Assembly: GCF_001936475.1 (NCBI RefSeq)
Contig: NZ_MSPQ01000001.1
Span: 434,001-498,000 of the forward strand
DNA: 64,000 bases
Source of the DNA: Algoriphagus marinus
Lineage (GTDB): Bacteria > Bacteroidota > Bacteroidia > Cytophagales > Cyclobacteriaceae
Reading direction: 5' to 3'
Position numbers and translations under genes: made by a program. The notes under the pieces were generated by a model that searched no databases, was not told where the DNA came from, and saw nothing but the letters and a program-made list of their open reading frames with translations. This document shows, piece after piece, positions 60,505-64,000 of this stretch (within the stretch, counting starts at the first letter, position 1; each line of letters begins with the position of its first letter).

Positions 60505-62940
60505 ATGAAAAAGATAGCAACACAAGTCATACTAAGTGCCCTGCTGATCTTTGGATCGGTAGGAATCACGCAAGCTCAGAAAAGTAAGATTCGGTATGCC
60601 GATTCGTTGATGAAGGTAGAGAAGAACTATAAAACAGCATCAACATTGTACCAGCAAGCTTATGCGAAAAAGCCCAAGATGGAGACTGCCACCAAAGTAG
60701 CAGAAAGCTACGATGAGTTACGGGACTATGACAATTCATATGTGTGGTGGAAAACTGCAATCGGCTACGAGGAAGCAAGTCCAAAAGTATATGCAAGCTT
60801 CTTGCGTTCGGCAGAACTAAGTGGCAACCTGAATGAGGCGAAGGCCTTACTTACGGCAAAGGTATATAGTTCTGCAGATAGTTCTGCAGTTCAAGAGTTA
60901 TTGGCAAAACGACCATTTTATTCCCAGATCCCTGGACTGAGAAAAGTAAAACTGGAGCCGATGACTGAATTAAACTCAGCGGGTTCAGACTTCACGTATG
61001 CTAGGGATGTAAGCGGGAATGTTTACTTCACCTCCGACAGAGGTGGTGAGTTTGTTGACAAAATGCCAGGAATCCGAATTGATGGAAGAAACAAGATTTT
61101 CAGTGAGGAGAAGCAAGACAATACTGGTAGAGAATACTTCAGTGTCTACAGACAGGACAGCACTGGAGCGATAAGCGAGATGATCTCGAATGTACCGAAT
61201 ACCTACAACTTCGCAGATCCTAGCTATGCAAAGGAAGCAGGTCTGATGTTTTATTCGGTAACCAGAGGAATTACTAAGGAAAAGAAAAACAGAAACGTGG
61301 AAGTCAGTCCGGAGATATATTACAGTATCTTGAATGAATCAGGCCGGCTGGAAGGGTTCTTTCCGGTACCGTTTAATGATTCGACGGGTTACTCAGTGAT
61401 GCATCCCTTTGTGGATGAAGAAGCAAAGCGCTTGTACTTCACCTCCGATATGCCTGATTCACTAGCTATGGGAGGCTATGACTTGTACTATTCCGAATAC
61501 GATGAGAATATGACCTTTGGACCCGCAATCAATCTAGGCCCAGAGGTAAACACCGCAGGTGATGAGAGCTATGCCTTTAGAAGAGGAGGCAAGTTCTATT
61601 TCAGCTCCACTGGACACAAAGGCATGGGCGGTATGGATGTTTTTGTTGCAGACTACAGCGCAGCAAATCTCTTGAGCAACGTGAGAAATATGGGTATGCC
61701 AATCAACTCAATCGCAGATGACTTTGCCTATAGGGAGTTAGACAATAAGGAAATTTATCTTTCTTCCAATCGTAAAGAAGGAATGGGACTGGACGATATT
61801 TATCAGATTGAGGATGTGTATAAAGCATTTTTGGCAAGAGTAATCGACTGTCAAGGTGTGATCATCAGCGATAGCTATTTGGCTACTTTGACCGACAAGA
61901 CCCAGGGAGGAACAGTACAGACCTATAGAAATGGAGATGGTACCCTTCGCTCAGAACTGGAGCCGGAGAGTGATTTTAGTATCACGATTAGCAAGCCGGG
62001 TTACTTCAGTGTGACCGACGATGCAATCAGTACAAAAGGTTTTGAGGGAGACACTATCAAGCGAGTATATAAGTTGATTCCGATTCCTTATCAGTTGCCG
62101 GTGTATGTTGACATTATCTATTATGATCTGGACAAGTTTAAGATAAGAGACGATGCAAAGCCAGCTTTGGACAAGTTGGGACAGTTGATGAACCAATATA
62201 CATTCCTGGATTTATTGGTGTCCTCACACACGGACTCCAGAGCGAGTGATGAATATAATATTAGACTATCTAATGAGCGAGCCAAGGCAGTGACCGAATA
62301 CATGGCACAACATAACATCTCTGCGGATCGAATCCGCTTAGAGTGGTATGGAGAGCAAAACTTGGTGAATGATTGCGGAAATGGTAAGCCATGTCCAGAG
62401 CCAGCTCATCAGCTAAACAGAAGATCAGAGTTATTGCTTGAGGCTTTCCCTGATCCGAGTAAGAACTACGACATTCCTGAGGGGTTGAAGAATCTGGACT
62501 ATTGCGATCCAGAGCAGATCATGGATCTAATCCAGCGGGACCTGAGAGCTATCCCGACGATCTACTTTGACTTTGACAAGAGCATGTTAAGATCAGCGGA
62601 TAAGTTGGAGCTGGAAAGAACGGCAGTGATGCTGAACCGGATGCCAAACTTGATGCTGTTCATCGGAGGTCATACAGACCAGCGAGGCGACGAAGCTTAC
62701 AATGAGAAGCTGTCCGAAAAGCGCAGTGAAGTGGTAATGGAGTACCTGAAGAAGCGTGGGGTAGAGGAGAATAGACTGGATTACGAATGGTTTGGGGAGA
62801 CTCAGCCGATCCATAACTGCAACGAAGTGACCTGTACCGAGGCGATGCATCAGCTGAACCGACGAACAGAGTTGAAGCTTGGTAAGACCACTTTTGGGTA
62901 CACTGGAATAAAGAAGAAAGTAGATACTATGGAGGAATAG
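60505..62940 (+). CDS. OmpA-family cell-envelope protein with two tandem OmpA domains
   Basis: 811 aa from the ATG at 60505 (an upstream ATG at 60493 would overlap PorP/SprF by 10 bp and leaves the signal peptide internal). Signal peptide MKKIATQVILSALLIFGSVG; TPR-like helices (about 35-110), PD40/WD-like beta-propeller repeats (VYFTSDRGGEF, RLYFTSDMPDS, KFYFSSTGHKG, EIYLSSNRKEG), a CarboxypepD-like module, then two OmpA peptidoglycan-binding domains: the first around IYYDLDKFKIRDDAKPALDK, the second around IYFDFDKSMLRSADKLELER. Two such domains in tandem is unusual; each has the NRR(S/T)EL end. The protein links the T9SS adhesin complex to peptidoglycan. Confidence 0.92.
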   Translation: MKKIATQVILSALLIFGSVGITQAQKSKIRYADSLMKVEKNYKTASTLYQQAYAKKPKMETATKVAESYDELRDYDNSYVWWKTAIGYEEASPKVYASFLRSAELSGNLNEAKALLTAKVYSSADSSAVQELLAKRPFYSQIPGLRKVKLEPMTELNSAGSDFTYARDVSGNVYFTSDRGGEFVDKMPGIRIDGRNKIFSEEKQDNTGREYFSVYRQDSTGAISEMISNVPNTYNFADPSYAKEAGLMFYSVTRGITKEKKNRNVEVSPEIYYSILNESGRLEGFFPVPFNDSTGYSVMHPFVDEEAKRLYFTSDMPDSLAMGGYDLYYSEYDENMTFGPAINLGPEVNTAGDESYAFRRGGKFYFSSTGHKGMGGMDVFVADYSAANLLSNVRNMGMPINSIADDFAYRELDNKEIYLSSNRKEGMGLDDIYQIEDVYKAFLARVIDCQGVIISDSYLATLTDKTQGGTVQTYRNGDGTLRSELEPESDFSITISKPGYFSVTDDAISTKGFEGDTIKRVYKLIPIPYQLPVYVDIIYYDLDKFKIRDDAKPALDKLGQLMNQYTFLDLLVSSHTDSRASDEYNIRLSNERAKAVTEYMAQHNISADRIRLEWYGEQNLVNDCGNGKPCPEPAHQLNRRSELLLEAFPDPSKNYDIPEGLKNLDYCDPEQIMDLIQRDLRAIPTIYFDFDKSMLRSADKLELERTAVMLNRMPNLMLFIGGHTDQRGDEAYNEKLSEKRSEVVMEYLKKRGVEENRLDYEWFGETQPIHNCNEVTCTEAMHQLNRRTELKLGKTTFGYTGIKKKVDTMEE

Positions 62941-62974
62941 GGTTTTTATTATGCTTAAAACCATTGAAATAAAT

Positions 62975-63010
62975 AAAGGGGCTTCTGCAAATTGTAGAAG
63001 CCCCTTTATT
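62975..63010 (+). terminator. Intrinsic terminator of the T9SS adhesin operon
   Basis: A perfect 12-bp stem (AAAGGGGCTTCT 62975-62986 with AGAAGCCCCTTT 62996-63007) around a 9-nt loop, followed by ATT. The T-run is short; the stem is strong. Confidence 0.85.
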
Positions 63011-63154
63011 TGGCAAAACCTAATGGTTAATAAATACTTATATAGAAATTTTTGAAAATTGACAAATAGTTAAAAAAAGATCAATATCAGGTTTTATCTC
63101 ATGATATAATCATGATTGGAAATGGGAGATTTGTCTATGTTCTATTTTAGGACC

Positions 63155-64000
63155 TTAATCTAAATTCAATTCATTTTTTAAGAATTTAACTGAGTAACCA
63201 ATTTTAGATGCAATTTCCTCCAAAGACAAACCTGATTTGAGGAATTCTTGGGCCTGCTTTAACTTTATTTTTTTTAGGAATTTACCAGGAGTAGTGCCCA
63301 TTTTTTTAAAATTTCTATTTAACTGAACGGGATTTGTTTCCAGATACTCGGCTAAATTTTCCACTGTAAATATTCTTTGTTCTAAGATTTGGTTTTCCAA
63401 ATCATTTAGGTCCCATTCATTTTTATTGGATAGACTTGAATTAACCATGCTCTTTTTGGACCTTCTAAAGGTGATATAATACCAAGTCAACAATAAGATT
63501 AAAGCAATAAAGCCTGCAATTATCCAACTTGACTTCCTCTCCTGTAAAGGAATTTCCACTGAACTAAGGAGATTGGGTAAATAGGATTTTTCAATTTCAT
63601 ATGTATTTAGGGTATATAATCCATCTACTGCACCTATATAAAGTAATTCCCCAGAAAGCAATAGAGCTTCCCTGTTAAATTCTACATTAGGAATAATAAC
63701 AATGGGATCTGGATAATTTGGAGTAAGAACATGAAGACCATTTTCTGTTGCTATCCAGAGATTCCCGAAATCATCCAAAGTAGTCATTACGCTATTTAGG
63801 GTATTTGCAATTTTCTTCAGACTGTTTTTGTCTCCATTATTTAACTCGTAAACCCCAAGGTCAGAAGCTAATAAAAGTCTATTCCCAATTGGGAATAAAT
63901 CTCTGATCCTAGATGGGATTTTAGCCAATGTATCGACTTTTGTTCCGTCCCATCGCAGACAAAGCCCTTGAATGGTTGAAAAGATAAGGCCATCCCGATA
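63155..64000 (-). CDS. Two-component-like regulator with periplasmic propeller and C-terminal HTH (5' end cut by window)
   Basis: The minus-strand frame is open to the right edge, so the start lies outside; about 280 residues are visible. The visible N-terminal part has propeller repeats (DGLIFSTIQGLCLRWDGTKV, LLLASDLGVYELNNGD, LWIATENGLHVLTPNY, LLYIGAVDGLYTLNTYEIEK), then one membrane helix (WIIAGFIALILLLTWYYITF), then a short cytoplasmic AraC-type HTH (ENLAEYLETNPVQLNRNFKK, EFLKSGLSLEEIASKIGYSV). There is no histidine kinase domain, so this is a direct one-piece sensor-regulator with a reduced HTH. Targets are unknown; it lies next to the T9SS adhesin operon, which is tail-on to it. Confidence 0.82.
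   Translation of the reverse strand, partial: YRDGLIFSTIQGLCLRWDGTKVDTLAKIPSRIRDLFPIGNRLLLASDLGVYELNNGDKNSLKKIANTLNSVMTTLDDFGNLWIATENGLHVLTPNYPDPIVIIPNVEFNREALLLSGELLYIGAVDGLYTLNTYEIEKSYLPNLLSSVEIPLQERKSSWIIAGFIALILLLTWYYITFRRSKKSMVNSSLSNKNEWDLNDLENQILEQRIFTVENLAEYLETNPVQLNRNFKKMGTTPGKFLKKIKLKQAQEFLKSGLSLEEIASKIGYSVKFLKNELNLD

Overview
The window reads as a chromosomal segment of a Bacteroidota bacterium. The best fit is order Cytophagales, family Cyclobacteriaceae (Algoriphagus-like); this is inferred from gene families, not from a database search. Support comes from a SusC/SusD pair, a type IX secretion type B adhesin with PorP/SprF and OmpA partners, DUF3127, DUF6702 next to HupE/UreJ, DUF5117-type metalloprotease, many lipoproteins, and start codons without clear Shine-Dalgarno sequences. 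No rRNA, tRNA, CRISPR array, transposase or prophage was seen.

Layout: 1-2.1 kb is the end of a surface-polysaccharide locus (polyprenyl glycosylphosphotransferase, methyltransferase), followed by a universal stress protein and a 2H phosphoesterase. 4.6-9.3 kb is a SusC/SusD uptake pair behind a long AT-rich leader. 9.4-13.1 kb holds DUF6702, HupE/UreJ and an M1 peptidase. 13.3-21 kb is the accessory region: two lipoprotein genes share a duplicated 138-bp leader and an (ACACAAAA)n octanucleotide tract in their 5' coding ends. One is out of frame. The other encodes a lipoprotein with a C-terminal AHH nuclease toxin domain, followed by an immunity-like gene, an orphan toxin tip and a second immunity-like gene. 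21-29 kb holds an M20 amidohydrolase, a small CxxC protein, a pseudouridine synthase, a GxxExxY gene framed by inverted repeats, a stand-alone MoxR ATPase and a beta-helix lipoprotein/TonB receptor pair. 29-34 kb holds a cupin, wecB, a Wzi-like protein and an FKBP isomerase. 34-40.4 kb is mixed (transglutaminase-like, rlmH, fasciclin, Fur, zinc metalloprotease). 40.5-44.4 kb is a type III polyketide synthase cluster with FAD oxidoreductase, UbiA prenyltransferase and methyltransferase. 44.4-55 kb is mostly housekeeping (MscS, deiodinase-like nitroreductase, MutS-like ATPase, purK-purE, DUF3127, ECF sigma factor, esterase, aldehyde dehydrogenase). 55.5-63 kb is a T9SS type B adhesin with PorP/SprF and a double-OmpA protein. 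The right edge cuts a propeller/HTH sensor-regulator.

The most notable system is the 13.3-20.5 kb region. The 8-nt repeat unit has no stop in any frame, and its copy number sets the exit frame, so it looks like a phase-variation switch in front of lipoprotein signal peptides. It is combined with a polymorphic-toxin tip/immunity array built from duplicated 3' modules. This interpretation is inference from the sequence alone.
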